Positions 9,347 to 17,937 are shown, numbered from the stretch's first letter. The stretch is DNA of 64,000 bases from Bacteroidales bacterium (GCA_017445015.1 JAFSVL010000080.1:17978-81977); one strand, 5' to 3'. Numbers and translations: made by a program. The notes: generated by a model from the letters alone, not told the origin.

Positions 9347-10774
9347 TTAGAATTGGAAATAGAGGAAACGGGAATCATTGCCGATGCCATAGTGTCCGAG
9401 CAGGACGAGCAAAAGCAGCGCGAAGACCGCACAGAGCACCCGTACCGCCGGAGGCTGGCGCAGGAATTTTGCGGCGAGGGCCCCGCCCCTGCGTTCCCAC
9501 AGCACTTCCTGGAGCGCGAGCAGCAGCACGAGCGCGCAGGCGAAAATCAGTTCCGTACGGCCCAGGCCATAAGCCGGGAGCCCGGAAAAACCGTCAAAAC
9601 CAATCGCGGAAAACATCTTCATCGCGGCGGGGAAGTCCGGGGCCCGGAACAGGATCAGGGACAGCGCCCAGAGTCCGGAAACCAGGGTGATTTTCAGGGG
9701 CCGGAAGCCGTTTATGCGGCTCATCGGACGGTCCAGCGTTACCATAAACAAGGCGCAGAGGAAGCCCCAGGCGACAAAAGTCCAGGAGGCGCCATGCCAG
9801 AGGCCGCTGAGCAGGAATACGATAAATACGTTGCAGACCCGGCGTGCCGCGCCTTTGCGGTTGCCGCCCAGCGGGATATACACATAGTCTCCGAACCAGG
9901 AGGAAAGGGAGATGTGCCAGCGCTTCCAGAATTCCTTGAAGGAAGTGGACAGGTACGGCCGGCGGAAGTTGACCATCAGTTCCATCCCGAAGAGTTTGGC
10001 CGAACCGCGGGCGATTTCGGAATAGGCGTAGAAATCGGCATAAAGCTGAACGGCGAAAAGCAGCACCGCCAGCAGGGCCGGGACCCCCGCGAGGCCGTCC
10101 ACGCCCTTCCAGGCGGCATCGACATAGACGGCGACCCGGTCCGCCAGCAGCAGTTTGAGCGAAAGCCCCCAGAGAATCAGGCACAGGCCTTCGACGGCTT
10201 TGCCATAGTCGAATCCGCGCCGGGTGTCAAACTGGGGGAGCAGCCTCTCCGCCCGCTCGATGGGGCCTGCGACGAGTTGCGGGAAGAAACTGACGAAGGC
10301 AAAAAAGCGCAACGGGTTACGCGAGGGCCGGGTGCGGCCGCGATAGACATCGATGGTATAGCCGAGGGCCTGGAAAGTATAGAAACTGATGCCGACGGGA
10401 AGGATAATGTGCAGCGCGGGCGGCGTCCCTTTCCAGCCCAGCAGGGACAGCAGTGCGACGAAACTGTCCACGAAGAAGCCGGCGTATTTGAAATAGGCGA
10501 GTATGCCCAGGTTCACGGCGATATTGAGCGCCGCCCAGCGTTTGCGGGCGGCGCCTTCGCTGCCGTCGATGCGCAGGGCGGTCAGATAACTGGACAGGGA
10601 AGTAAAGGCAATCAGCAGCGCGAAGCGCCAGTCCCAGGCGCCGTAAAAGGCATAACTGGCAACCAGCAGCACGAGATTCTGCCATTCCCCGCGCCGGCTT
10701 TTCATGAGCGGAAGCCAGTACAGGATGAAAACCAGCGGCAGGAACAGTGCGTAGGAAAATGAATTGAACAGCAT
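9347..10774 (-). CDS. MBOAT-family O-acyltransferase (AlgI/DltB-like)
   Basis: The 475-residue polytopic membrane protein has many hydrophobic helices. Family marks include R-P-Y-L-S-T-S-F-K-E-F-W-K-R-W-H-I-S-L (central) and the catalytic-histidine box G-L-W-H-G-A-S-W with His327. A typical N-terminal start, M-L-F-N-S-F-x-Y, supports the ATG at 10774. MBOAT proteins of this group move acyl groups, often acetyl or D-alanyl, across the membrane for O-acylation of exopolysaccharide, peptidoglycan or teichoic acid. With the SGNH-like gene downstream it makes a two-gene acylation cassette. The target polymer cannot be inferred because no polysaccharide biosynthesis genes are adjacent. Confidence 0.92.
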   Translation of the reverse strand: MLFNSFSYALFLPLVFILYWLPLMKSRRGEWQNLVLLVASYAFYGAWDWRFALLIAFTSLSSYLTALRIDGSEGAARKRWAALNIAVNLGILAYFKYAGFFVDSFVALLSLLGWKGTPPALHIILPVGISFYTFQALGYTIDVYRGRTRPSRNPLRFFAFVSFFPQLVAGPIERAERLLPQFDTRRGFDYGKAVEGLCLILWGLSLKLLLADRVAVYVDAAWKGVDGLAGVPALLAVLLFAVQLYADFYAYSEIARGSAKLFGMELMVNFRRPYLSTSFKEFWKRWHISLSSWFGDYVYIPLGGNRKGAARRVCNVFIVFLLSGLWHGASWTFVAWGFLCALFMVTLDRPMSRINGFRPLKITLVSGLWALSLILFRAPDFPAAMKMFSAIGFDGFSGLPAYGLGRTELIFACALVLLLALQEVLWERRGGALAAKFLRQPPAVRVLCAVFALLLLVLLGHYGIGNDSRFLYFQF

Positions 10775-10780
10775 AAATCT

Positions 10781-11449
10781 TTACCTGGCAAACAAGTCCT
10801 CCATGCAAACTTGCGATTGAACGATGCCGCTATGGGCATTCTGCCTGACTCCGTAGGTTGTAATCATTACCAATTGCAGGGCTTTTTTGGACTGGGTGGC
10901 TTCACGAAACACCTCCACCTTTTTTCTCAGTTTTTCCTTGTGGTCCTTATCTATGACGAACTCCCCTGCCGAGAACTTGATTTCACAAATGTTTGTCGTT
11001 CTGTCCCGCCGGTCAATTTTTTTTGAGGCAGGCACATCTATAATTTTCAGATAGCCACTTTGCATTACCGAACAGGGCCTCGTACAAATGGTCAAACTCA
11101 TCCCATAGCGGACCTTTGCTTTTAAAAAAATAGTGTCAATGTTTGTTAAATATGAAAGTTCGTTGTCCAGGAGTTTCAAATAATAGGGAATGCCTCCCAT
11201 GGTCATATAACATTCCACAATGTCATTACGGCTCCAGTGGATACCCCTGGATATCAGGTATTTCTCTGTTTCCTGCAGCGTAAATGGCATCAGGTCATTT
11301 TGCTGGGCGCCATATTCCAAAAGTGCGAGATAGAAGTTCTTGAGTTGGATCTTCTTGGGTTTCTTGTACAATCCTGTGACCTTGAAGTCACGATATCGTT
11401 GTAGTTGTCGAATTTCGTATTTGCGTCCGATAAACAGGTTCTTGTCCAT
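10781..11449 (-). pseudogene. Decayed AAA-type ATP-binding protein (archaeal-type ATPase family common in Bacteroidetes)
   Basis: An open frame of 222 codons exists, but it is a collapsed relic. The N-terminus F-I-G-R-K-x-E-I fits this ATPase family, yet the Walker A segment that should follow is missing. Middle sequence around M-G-G-I-P-Y-Y-L-K resembles the sensor/lid region. After that the matching frame changes: at about 11110-11130 the shifted frame reads K-G-P-L-W-D-E-F-D-H-L-Y-E-A-L-F, consistent with loss of one T from a poly-T run. More than 100 residues then appear deleted before the C-terminal nuclease-like end (I-D-R-R-D-R, C-E-I-K-F-S). Base composition is more AT-rich than the flanks, suggesting acquired DNA. 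Confidence 0.72.
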
Positions 11450-11621
11450 TCAAAATAGTTTCTTGGAGAATAAAGATAGAACATTAATTTGATTTTTTGA
11501 TATTTTAGTGCGGAAAGTTGATGTTTTTTTTTCGTACTTAAAAATAGGCAACCAAATCACGGGATGGTTTCAGGCGGGCGATATTACATTCGGTCCGCTT
11601 GCATTATCGGCCCTGTTTTGG

Positions 11622-11629
11622 TAATTTTG
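11622..11629 (+). promoter_or_regulatory. -7 box TAATTTTG with -33 TTG, for the SIMPL gene
   Basis: TAATTTTG fits TAnnTTTG. TTG at 11599-11601 leaves a 20-bp spacer. The ATG at 11636 begins 6 nt after the box. Confidence 0.65.
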
Positions 11630-11635
11630 TGCTGT

Positions 11636-12334
11636 ATGGAAAAAAGCAGAGTTTGGGCTGCCGCGGCGATAGCTGCGGGGCTGGTGTTCCTGGGGCTGAT
11701 GATACCCCGGGCGGCGAGAATCAACCGCTCATACGAGCGCTTCGTGAGCGTAAAGGGCCTGTGCGAGAGGGAGGTGATGGCAGACAAGGCCATCTGGCCC
11801 ATCCAGTACAAGGTGGCGGGCAACGACCTCGCGACAGTATATGCCGAGCTTGAGGCAAAGAACGCGCTGGTGAAAAAGTTTCTGAAGGAAGGCGGCGTGC
11901 AGGACGGGGAAATCTCCGTGTCGGCCCCCACCCTCTCCGACAAACTGGCCCAGGAATACGGGTCCAACGACAGGGCTTTCCGCTACGTGGCAAAGGAGGT
12001 TATGACAGTCTGCTCGGCCGACGTGGAAAAGGTGCTGGCGCTGATGTCTAGGCAGGGAACCTTGGTGCGCAGCGGCATCGCGCCGGATAACGAATATGGC
12101 AGCCAGCCTGAATTCCTGTTCGAGGGGCTCAACTCGCTGAAGCCGGAAATGATAGAGGAGGCGACGCGCAATGCCCGCGAAGCGGCGCAGAAGTTCGCCG
12201 CCGACTCCCGCAGCAGGCTTGGCAAGTTGCGCCAGGCCGCGCAGGGCAGCTTCTCGATAGAGCCGCGCGATTCCAACACCCCGTACATAAAGCACGTGAG
12301 GGTGGTCACATCCGTGACGTACTATCTCGACTGA
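11636..12334 (+). CDS. SIMPL-domain (DUF541/YggE-like) envelope protein
   Basis: The 232-residue product has one N-terminal hydrophobic segment (about 7-24) that may be a signal anchor. It is followed by a SIMPL/DUF541 domain covering most of the rest. The pattern begins near V-S-V-K-G-L-C-E-R-E-V and continues with K-A-I-W-P-I-Q-Y-K-V. A C-terminal stretch N-A-R-E-A-A-Q-K-F-A is where family members usually have a similar A-R-x-x-A-x-x-x-A helix. Function is poorly defined; E. coli YggE is linked to oxidative stress. The gene looks intact but stands alone among broken genes on both sides. The start is chosen for the signal segment and the -7 box 6 nt upstream. Confidence 0.82.
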   Translation: MEKSRVWAAAAIAAGLVFLGLMIPRAARINRSYERFVSVKGLCEREVMADKAIWPIQYKVAGNDLATVYAELEAKNALVKKFLKEGGVQDGEISVSAPTLSDKLAQEYGSNDRAFRYVAKEVMTVCSADVEKVLALMSRQGTLVRSGIAPDNEYGSQPEFLFEGLNSLKPEMIEEATRNAREAAQKFAADSRSRLGKLRQAAQGSFSIEPRDSNTPYIKHVRVVTSVTYYLD

Positions 12335-12365
12335 GCAATCTGATTTTTTTTGATCTTTTGGTGCG

Positions 12366-12843
12366 TTAAAAATCACTTGTATCTTGTGGTGCACAGGGTT
12401 GGCTTAGTAAGCCAGCTGTGTGAGTATCATGATCATACGGCGCGGGCTTCGAAAGTTGATTGTTCCTGCTAGAAAGGTATTGCGAAGACCTCGGACGCGG
12501 GAGACTTATCAATGAGTCTTTGATGACCATCAGTCCGAAGTTCCGACCCCAATAGGTCGTGTCCAGCTGAATGACGACATGCTTCTCCTTCGCGATTTTC
12601 TGTACATACCGCATGCCCTCCAAATCTCTGGCGATAGTACGGCTGGAGACTTTGTATTTATCTGCAAACTGTTCGAGCGTCTGTTTGCCCTCAATGTAAT
12701 CCGTAATTACCTGAGCCCTATCCCTGCGATTATCCCCGTCGAAACGACGTCCGCAGTCCTTGTATTTATACCGCTGGACACGGCCTCTCAGGCCATTGTG
12801 GACCACGTTTGTGGACCCACAGAAAAAGCATTTTTTTAAGCAT
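12366..12843 (-). pseudogene. Truncated insertion-sequence transposase (zinc-ribbon N-terminal part)
   Basis: This is the N-terminal third of a transposase. A zinc-ribbon (C-F-F-C-G ... K-D-C-G-R-R-F, one expected Cys replaced by Tyr) is followed by a helix-turn-helix-like segment (L-E-Q-F-A-D-K-Y-K-V-S-S-R-T-I-A-R-D-L) and the start of the catalytic domain (Q-L-D-T-T-Y-W-G-R-N-F-G). Homology-like sequence stops after V-I-K-D; the final 45 residues are unrelated and the rest of the DDE domain is absent. The ATG at 12841-12843 is out of frame with the zinc-ribbon by one base, through a run of seven A at 12831-12837. It resembles the IS256-variant zinc-binding transposases of Bacteroidetes; that name is tentative. 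Terminal repeats were not identified. Confidence 0.68.
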
Positions 12844-12909
12844 ATCAGTATGAATGCTGCAAAGATATGAAATTCAGATTATTACAACGATTTCATCACC
12901 CGAAATGTC

Positions 12910-13308
12910 TAATAACCCCAGAGTTATTATGGAGCGGTTGACGACAAGACCGTACTGGACCCGGAGGACGATGTCGCCCATGTGAAACTTGGCGGCAAGT
13001 GGCGTATGCCCACCGATGAGGAGTGGCAGGAGCTGGAAGCCGGGTGCTCGTGGACGGGGATTGTCCAAAATGACGTTGTAGGCGTAAGGGTAACCGCAAA
13101 GAACGGCAACGGCATATTCCTCCCCGCCGCCGGCTACCGGGAAGATACCCATGCCGGCAATGTGGAGTCCAAGGGCTACTACTGGTCTTCATCCCTCTAT
13201 CCCCCTGGCCCGGATTGCGCGATGAGCATATCCTTCGAGAGGAACGGTCACTCCAGGTTCGACGGCGCCCGTTACTTCGGGCACCCGGTCCGTCCCGTTG
13301 CAGAATAA
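12910..13308 (+). pseudogene. C-terminal fragment of a FISUMP-domain lipoprotein gene
   Basis: An open frame without a credible start encodes the last 130 or so residues of a Fibrobacter succinogenes major paralogous (FISUMP) domain. Visible marks are K-T-V-L-D-P-E-D-D, W-R-M-P-T-D-E-E-W-Q-E-L, the L-P-A-A-G-Y-R core, Y-Y-W-S-S-S and the closing V-R-P-V-A-E with its own stop. Signal peptide and upstream domains are missing, and the fragment begins directly next to the transposase relic, as if cut by insertion or deletion. An apparently intact gene of the same broad type lies at 50409-51479. The product is probably not expressed. Confidence 0.72.
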
Positions 13309-13309
13309 C

Positions 13310-13758
13310 TGACCTTACCGGCATCGGCAGGGACTTCGCGATCCATAAAATAAGTACTTTTGAAAAATGGCCTGCGCAGGTAATTTTTTCATTGTTTCTA
13401 AAAGGCCCTGCCTTCGTACAAAATCGTAAAATTTGTTCGGCGACAGGGACCCGGGGGGCCTGCCTTCGTACAAAAAGCCTAAAATCTAACGCAGAGCGGG
13501 ACCTTTGGCCTTTGGGGCCTGCCCGGCAAACGGCAAGGTCCGGCAATCTGGTCAAAAACCCGTAATTTCTTCGGGGTTGCGGGACCTGAGGTCCGGCAAC
13601 CCCTTTGTTTTGGGCCAAAAAAGGACCGGTTGCCGTCCCTGATGGGTATGGGCACTGCCTGTCCGGCCAGTATCATCAGCAAGTTATGATGAAGCACATC
13701 GCGACTAACGCTGCTTCTAACTCGCCATCATGTTTAAGGGGGTAGCAAAGTCTATTTG
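13310..13758. repeat. Gene-free stretch with tandem and nested inverted repeats
   Basis: No credible coding sequence is seen. A CCTGC-GCAGG palindrome flanked by A and T runs (about 13361-13390) leads into the 19-nt motif at 13381-13399. Two tandem units share CCTGCCTTCGTACAAAA (13407-13423 and 13459-13475), spaced 52 bp. Further units each closing on GGGACC follow, then an inverted pair CGGCAACC / GGTTGCCG (about 13590-13640). Bases 13404-13503 recur inverted at 63776-63875 with four differences. Nothing recognisable was found in 13690-13758. Confidence 0.8.
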
Positions 13759-13843
13759 TGCCTCGGATGAGACTCGAACTCACACGGACATTACTGCCCA
13801 AGGGATTTTAAGTCCCTCGTGTCTACCATTCCACCACCAAGGC
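13759..13843 (-). tRNA. tRNA-Leu (anticodon TAA)
   Basis: An 85-nt cloverleaf. The acceptor stem GCCTTGG pairs with CCGAGGC, with discriminator A. The anticodon stem AGGGA/TCCCT encloses C-T-T-A-A-A-A, giving anticodon TAA. There is a long class-II variable arm, and the T-arm contains GTTCGAGTC. CCA is not encoded. A -7 box lies 6 nt upstream of the 5' end. Confidence 0.95.
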
Positions 13844-13849
13844 ATGACG

Positions 13850-13857
13850 CAAAGATA
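13850..13857 (-). promoter_or_regulatory. -7 box TATCTTTG for tRNA-Leu
   Basis: The minus strand reads TATCTTTG, ending 6 nt before the mature tRNA 5' end. It lies 12 bp from the oppositely oriented box of pepP, so the two promoters overlap. Confidence 0.65.
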
Positions 13858-13869
13858 ACAATTAATTCA

Positions 13870-13877
13870 TATCTTTG
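13870..13877 (+). promoter_or_regulatory. -7 box TATCTTTG for pepP
   Basis: A perfect TAnnTTTG box ending 6 nt before the pepP ATG at 13884, predicting a near-leaderless mRNA. No clear -33 TTG was seen. Confidence 0.6.
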
Positions 13878-13883
13878 TATGCT

Positions 13884-15266
13884 ATGTTTGGAAAGGAAGT
13901 CTATGAAGAGCGCCGCAGGGCGCTCCGGGAACGTCTCGCGGGGCAGACGGGCATCGTCCTGTTCCTGGGGAATGCGGAGTCTCCCGCGCAGTATCGGGAC
14001 AATTGCTATAAATGGCGCCAGGACAGCAACTGGCTGTATTTTTTCGGCATCGACGAGCCGCGCTTCGCGGCCATCCTGGATATTGACAACGGGGCGGAGA
14101 CCGTCTATGCCGATGACTTCACCCTCGACGATATCGTCTGGATGGGGCCGATGCCCTCCGTGCAGTCGCTCGCTCAGAAGGCGGGCGCAGAGGCCAGCGC
14201 ACCCTATGCGAAACTCTTCGACGCCGTCCGGGAAGCGCAGGCAAAGGGCCGCTGCGTGCATACGGTGCCGCCTTCGCGCTATTACAACGAAATGCTGCTC
14301 CGGCGCATGGGTATAGACGGGGCTTCCGAGCCGTTGATACGGGCAATCGTATCGCTGCGCCTTGTGAAGGAGCCGCGCGAAATCGCGCTGATCGATGCCG
14401 CCTGCGAACTCGGATACGAGATGCATACCATCGCGCGGAAAGGCATCCGTATCGGCGTAAAGGAGCAGGAAATCGTGGGGGCGATGGAGGCGGTGACGCT
14501 CGCAAAGGGCTGGGGCGTGTCCTTCCCGACCATCCTGACCCAGCATGGCGAAATCTTTCATTGCCACTCGCACGAGGCGCCGGTGGAGGAGGGGAAACTG
14601 ATGGTCATTGACGCGGGTGCCGAGGCCTCGAGCCATTATGCGTCAGATTTTACGCGCACCTATCCTACGGGCGGACGCTATACGCCGCGGCAGCGGGATA
14701 TCTATAGCATCGTCTATGAGTGCAATGAGTATGCGTTCTCTCTGACGGCGCCGGGCGTGGCGTACCGCGACGTGCACATCGCCGTGGCGCAGCGGATGCT
14801 TTCGGGCCTGAAGGACCTCGGGCTGGTCAGCGGAGACCCGGCGGAAATGGCCGCACAGGGTGTCGCAGGCCTGTTTATGCCGCACGGCCTCGGGCACAAT
14901 ATGGGGCTGGACGTACACGATATGGAAGACTTGGGCGAGGACCTGGTGGGGTATGACGACGACCAGACGCGCTCTCCGCTTCCGGGGTTGCATTCGCTGC
15001 GGATGGCCCGCCGTCTGGTCCCCGGACATGTGATAACGGACGAGCCGGGGATCTATTTCATCCCGGCGCTGATTGCCGCCTGGAAAAAGGAAAAACGCGA
15101 CGGCGGCCGCGTGAATTACGCAAAACTGGAAAAGGAATATCTCGATTTCGGCGGAATCCGTGTGGAGGATGACGTGCTGGTGACGGCGGACGGGGCCCGG
15201 AGGCTGGGTCCGCGCCGCCTGCCCGCATCGCCGGATGAAGTGGAAGAAGCCATGAAAAACGATTGA
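13884..15266 (+). CDS. pepP: Xaa-Pro aminopeptidase (aminopeptidase P, M24B)
   Basis: The enzyme removes N-terminal residues that precede proline. The 460-residue product has an N-terminal creatinase-like domain (about 1-165) and a C-terminal pita-bread domain. The five dimanganese ligands are visible: Asp243 (V-I-D-A-G), Asp255 (S-D-F-T-R), His338 (H-G-L-G-H-N-M-G), Glu387 (D-E-P-G-I-Y-F) and Glu428 (R-V-E-D-D). Length and order match the family. The ATG at 13884 is used because it follows the -7 box by 6 nt and nothing conserved lies upstream. The stop is 2 bp before the fabG ATG, so the two are probably co-transcribed. Confidence 0.95.
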   Translation: MFGKEVYEERRRALRERLAGQTGIVLFLGNAESPAQYRDNCYKWRQDSNWLYFFGIDEPRFAAILDIDNGAETVYADDFTLDDIVWMGPMPSVQSLAQKAGAEASAPYAKLFDAVREAQAKGRCVHTVPPSRYYNEMLLRRMGIDGASEPLIRAIVSLRLVKEPREIALIDAACELGYEMHTIARKGIRIGVKEQEIVGAMEAVTLAKGWGVSFPTILTQHGEIFHCHSHEAPVEEGKLMVIDAGAEASSHYASDFTRTYPTGGRYTPRQRDIYSIVYECNEYAFSLTAPGVAYRDVHIAVAQRMLSGLKDLGLVSGDPAEMAAQGVAGLFMPHGLGHNMGLDVHDMEDLGEDLVGYDDDQTRSPLPGLHSLRMARRLVPGHVITDEPGIYFIPALIAAWKKEKRDGGRVNYAKLEKEYLDFGGIRVEDDVLVTADGARRLGPRRLPASPDEVEEAMKND

Positions 15267-15268
15267 GT

Positions 15269-16006
15269 ATGGGACTTTTGGATGGAAAAGTGGCGCTGAT
15301 TACGGGCGCGTCGCGCGGCATTGGCAGGGCCATTGCGCTGAAATTCGCTTCGGAGGGGGCGGATGTCGCCTTTACGGATATTTCCGTCGATGAAAATACG
15401 CTGGCGGAGTTGCGGGCTTTCGGACATCGGGCAGAGGCTTACCGGTCTGATGCGTCCGATTTTGCGCAGGCGCACGAGGTGGTTGCAAAGGTAGCCGAAG
15501 CCTTCGGCGGTATCGATATCCTGGTGAACAATGCGGGAATTACCCGCGATACGCTCCTGCTCCGCATGGACGAAAGCCAGTGGGATGATGTGATCGGCGT
15601 GAATCTCAAATCTGCGTTCAATTTCGTTCATGCGGTGGCTCCGCTCATGGCCCGCAGGCGCAGCGGAAGCATCATCTCGCTGTCCTCGGTGGTCGGGATG
15701 CACGGGAACGCGGGACAGAGCAATTATTCGGCGTCGAAGGCGGGACTTATCGGCCTTACCAAATCCGCGGCCAAGGAATTCGGTGCCCGCGGCGTGAGGG
15801 CCAACTGTATTGCGCCGGGGTTCATCCGCTCGACGATGACGGAGGCCGTACCCGAGGAAATCCGTCAGAATTGGGTGAAAACCATTCCGATGCGGCGGGA
15901 GGGGACGCCGGAGGATGTGGCGGGCGTCGCCCTGTTCCTTGCCAGCGACCTTTCCGCCTATGTCACGGGGCAGGTGGTGAACTGCTGCGGCGGGATGGGA
16001 TGCTGA
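15269..16006 (+). CDS. fabG: 3-oxoacyl-[acyl-carrier-protein] reductase
   Basis: FabG uses NADPH to reduce 3-oxoacyl-ACP in each round of fatty-acid elongation in the cytoplasm. The 245-residue product is a classical short-chain dehydrogenase: nucleotide motif T-G-A-S-R-G-I-G (13-20), N-N-A-G, and a catalytic Ser-Tyr-Lys set in L-S-S-V-V-G ... Y-S-A-S-K. The A-P-G-F-I segment and an ending like G-G-M resemble true FabG proteins rather than other SDRs. No acpP or fabF is next to it, so a role in a side pathway remains possible. The ATG at 15269 is preferred over a TTG six bases upstream. It overlaps comF by 7 bases. Confidence 0.9.
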   Translation: MGLLDGKVALITGASRGIGRAIALKFASEGADVAFTDISVDENTLAELRAFGHRAEAYRSDASDFAQAHEVVAKVAEAFGGIDILVNNAGITRDTLLLRMDESQWDDVIGVNLKSAFNFVHAVAPLMARRRSGSIISLSSVVGMHGNAGQSNYSASKAGLIGLTKSAAKEFGARGVRANCIAPGFIRSTMTEAVPEEIRQNWVKTIPMRREGTPEDVAGVALFLASDLSAYVTGQVVNCCGGMGC

Positions 16007-16755
16007 GGCTGTTGCGCAATGTGGCGGAATGGGTGATGCCGCGGGAATGTGTTGTGTGCGGTGCGCCCCTGCTCCCTTCCGAGGAGCATATCTGCCGGCA
16101 TTGTGCTTCCGATATCCCGCTGACGCGCTATGAGGGGCGCGAGCATAATCCGATGGCCGATGCGCTGAATGCGCGCATTCAGGAACGGCTCACGGAGTAT
16201 GAGCCGTACAGCCGCGCCTGCGCCCTGTTCTTCTATAAGGCCGACAGTCCGTATGCGAATATTACAAAAGCGCTGAAATACCGGTACGACCGTTCCGGGG
16301 GGCGCTTTTTCGCTGCGATGCTGGGGCGGAGGATGGCGGCGTCTCCCTTATATGCCGATGTGGACGCGCTGGTGCCGGTGCCGTTGCACTGGACCCGCCG
16401 GTGGAAGCGCGGCTATAATCAGGCGGAGGTGATTGCCCGGGAAATGGCGTCCTGCTGGCCGGAAGCCCGGTTCTGCCCGGAAGGGCTGCGGCGCCGTTCC
16501 CGGACCCGGAGCCAGGCCCGGCTTCCCGGCGCGGCGGAGCGGGCGGCGAATCTGCGCGGAGCGTTCCGTGCGGTGCCGGGCAAATGTGCCCTGACGCCGC
16601 AGCTCCGTTTGCCGGAGTCGCGTCCGGGGCATATCCTGTTGGTGGACGATGTGTTTACCACCGGATCTACGCTCTGTGAATGCCACAGGGCCCTCCGCGC
16701 CGTCTGCGGGCCGGAGGTGCGGATTTCCGTCGCCGCGCTGGGGTTTGTGCCGTAG
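16000..16755 (+). CDS. comF: ComF-family phosphoribosyltransferase-like protein
   Basis: The 251-residue product begins with a zinc-binding double-C-x-x-C pattern (C-V-V-C-G then C-R-H-C, within about residues 13-36). It ends with a type-I phosphoribosyltransferase loop I-L-L-V-D-D-V-F-T-T-G-S-T-L. In between is the V-P-V-P-L-H ... R-G-Y-N-Q-A segment typical of ComF. ComF is needed for DNA uptake in naturally competent bacteria; in many Bacteroidetes its role is undefined. The start ATG lies inside the last codons of fabG. Its TAG stop directly abuts the stop of the convergent aminotransferase gene with no bases between. Confidence 0.92.
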   Translation: MLRLLRNVAEWVMPRECVVCGAPLLPSEEHICRHCASDIPLTRYEGREHNPMADALNARIQERLTEYEPYSRACALFFYKADSPYANITKALKYRYDRSGGRFFAAMLGRRMAASPLYADVDALVPVPLHWTRRWKRGYNQAEVIAREMASCWPEARFCPEGLRRRSRTRSQARLPGAAERAANLRGAFRAVPGKCALTPQLRLPESRPGHILLVDDVFTTGSTLCECHRALRAVCGPEVRISVAALGFVP

Positions 16756-17937
16756 TCAGCGGTACAGCTCGAAGAGTTTCCTGAAAGCCGGCAGGGAACG
16801 GCGGATCATGTCCTCATCCACGCAGTAGGCGAGCCGCACGTAGCCCGGGGCGGCAAAATCGTCACCGGGAACAATCAGAAGGCCATATTCTTTGGCCCTG
16901 TCGGAGAAGGCCTGCGCCGAGGGTTCGGGCGACTTTACAAAAAGGTAGAAGGCGCCGTCCGGCGGAACGCAACGGTATCCGATTTTGGAGAGTTCCGAAT
17001 ACAGGAGGTCCCGGTTGCGGCGGTAGGCTTCGATTTCCGGGGCGGTGTCGGCATTGAGGGCCGCCACCCGCTGGAACAGGCTCGGTGCACAGACATAGCC
17101 CAGGGCCCTTCCCGCCCCGCAGATGGCGGCGTAAATGCCCTTGGCGTCTTCCGAGCGGGGATGTATGGCGATGTAACCGATACGTTCTCCCGGCAGGGAG
17201 AGCGACTTGCTCCAACTGTAACAAATCAGGGTGTTCCGGTAGAAGTTCATCACAAACGGCGGCGCCGCCGGAGTGTAGTAAAGTTCCCGGTAGGGTTCGT
17301 CGCTGATCAGATAAACGGGATGGCCGTATGCCCGGCTGCGTTCTTCAAGGATGGCGGCAAGCCGTTTCAGGGTGGCCTCCGTGTAAATCACGCCGCTGGG
17401 ATTGTTCGGGGAATTGATGATGACCGCCTTGGTGTGTTCGCTGAGGAGCGTCTCAAAGGCGTCGAAGTCTATCTGGAAGTCCGGCTCGGTAAAGGGGACG
17501 GTCACGACCTTTCCGCCTGCCGCCTCGATAAAGACGCGATATTCCGGAAAATAAGGGGCGAAAACGATGAATTCGTCCTGAGGGCAGCGCAGGGCCCGCA
17601 GGCAGATGCAGAGCGATGCGGCGGCGCCGCAGGTCATGTAGATATCGTCCGTTCCGACCGGGGCCCCGAAGCGGCGTACAAGGCTTTCGGCGACCTTGCG
17701 ACGCACGGAGACATCTCCCTGGGCGGACGTGTAGCCGTGGATGGACGGGGTGGATGCACAGGTGGAAAGCGCGAGCGGCACGCCGCCGGGCGGCGGCACG
17801 CTGGGGTTCCCCAGCGAGAAGTCGAAGACCGCGTCTTCGCCTTCCCGCTCGCGCTTTCTCCGCCCGAACTCGAACAATTCCCGTATCACCGACCTCTTGC
17901 TCCCGAGGCCATACATTTCTTCATTAAAGTTTGCCAT
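16756..17937 (-). CDS. Pyridoxal-phosphate-dependent aminotransferase (class I/II)
   Basis: The 393-residue fold-type I aminotransferase carries its PLP lysine at about Lys244 in Y-S-W-S-K-S-L-S-L-P-G-E-R-I-G-Y. N-S-P-N-N-P-S-G, the Asp/Tyr of the cofactor pocket (S-D-E-P-Y-R) and a late R-L-A-Y Arg for substrate carboxylate also fit the aspartate aminotransferase superfamily. The substrate cannot be decided from sequence. The ATG at 17937 is chosen because it begins the conserved N-terminal helix and a TATCTTTG box ends 8 nt upstream; a much longer upstream extension would run through yidD and is rejected. Confidence 0.88.
   Translation of the reverse strand: MANFNEEMYGLGSKRSVIRELFEFGRRKREREGEDAVFDFSLGNPSVPPPGGVPLALSTCASTPSIHGYTSAQGDVSVRRKVAESLVRRFGAPVGTDDIYMTCGAAASLCICLRALRCPQDEFIVFAPYFPEYRVFIEAAGGKVVTVPFTEPDFQIDFDAFETLLSEHTKAVIINSPNNPSGVIYTEATLKRLAAILEERSRAYGHPVYLISDEPYRELYYTPAAPPFVMNFYRNTLICYSWSKSLSLPGERIGYIAIHPRSEDAKGIYAAICGAGRALGYVCAPSLFQRVAALNADTAPEIEAYRRNRDLLYSELSKIGYRCVPPDGAFYLFVKSPEPSAQAFSDRAKEYGLLIVPGDDFAAPGYVRLAYCVDEDMIRRSLPAFRKLFELYR

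Noticed and set aside
12831-12837. Run of seven A in the transposase relic as a programmed frameshift site
   Set aside because: The shift needed is +1, not the usual -1 of A-AAA-AAA sites, and the gene is truncated anyway, so decay is simpler.
13404-13503. CRISPR-like array from the 52-bp spaced units
   Set aside because: Only two clear units, the intervening sequence is itself repeated elsewhere in the window, and no cas gene is present.
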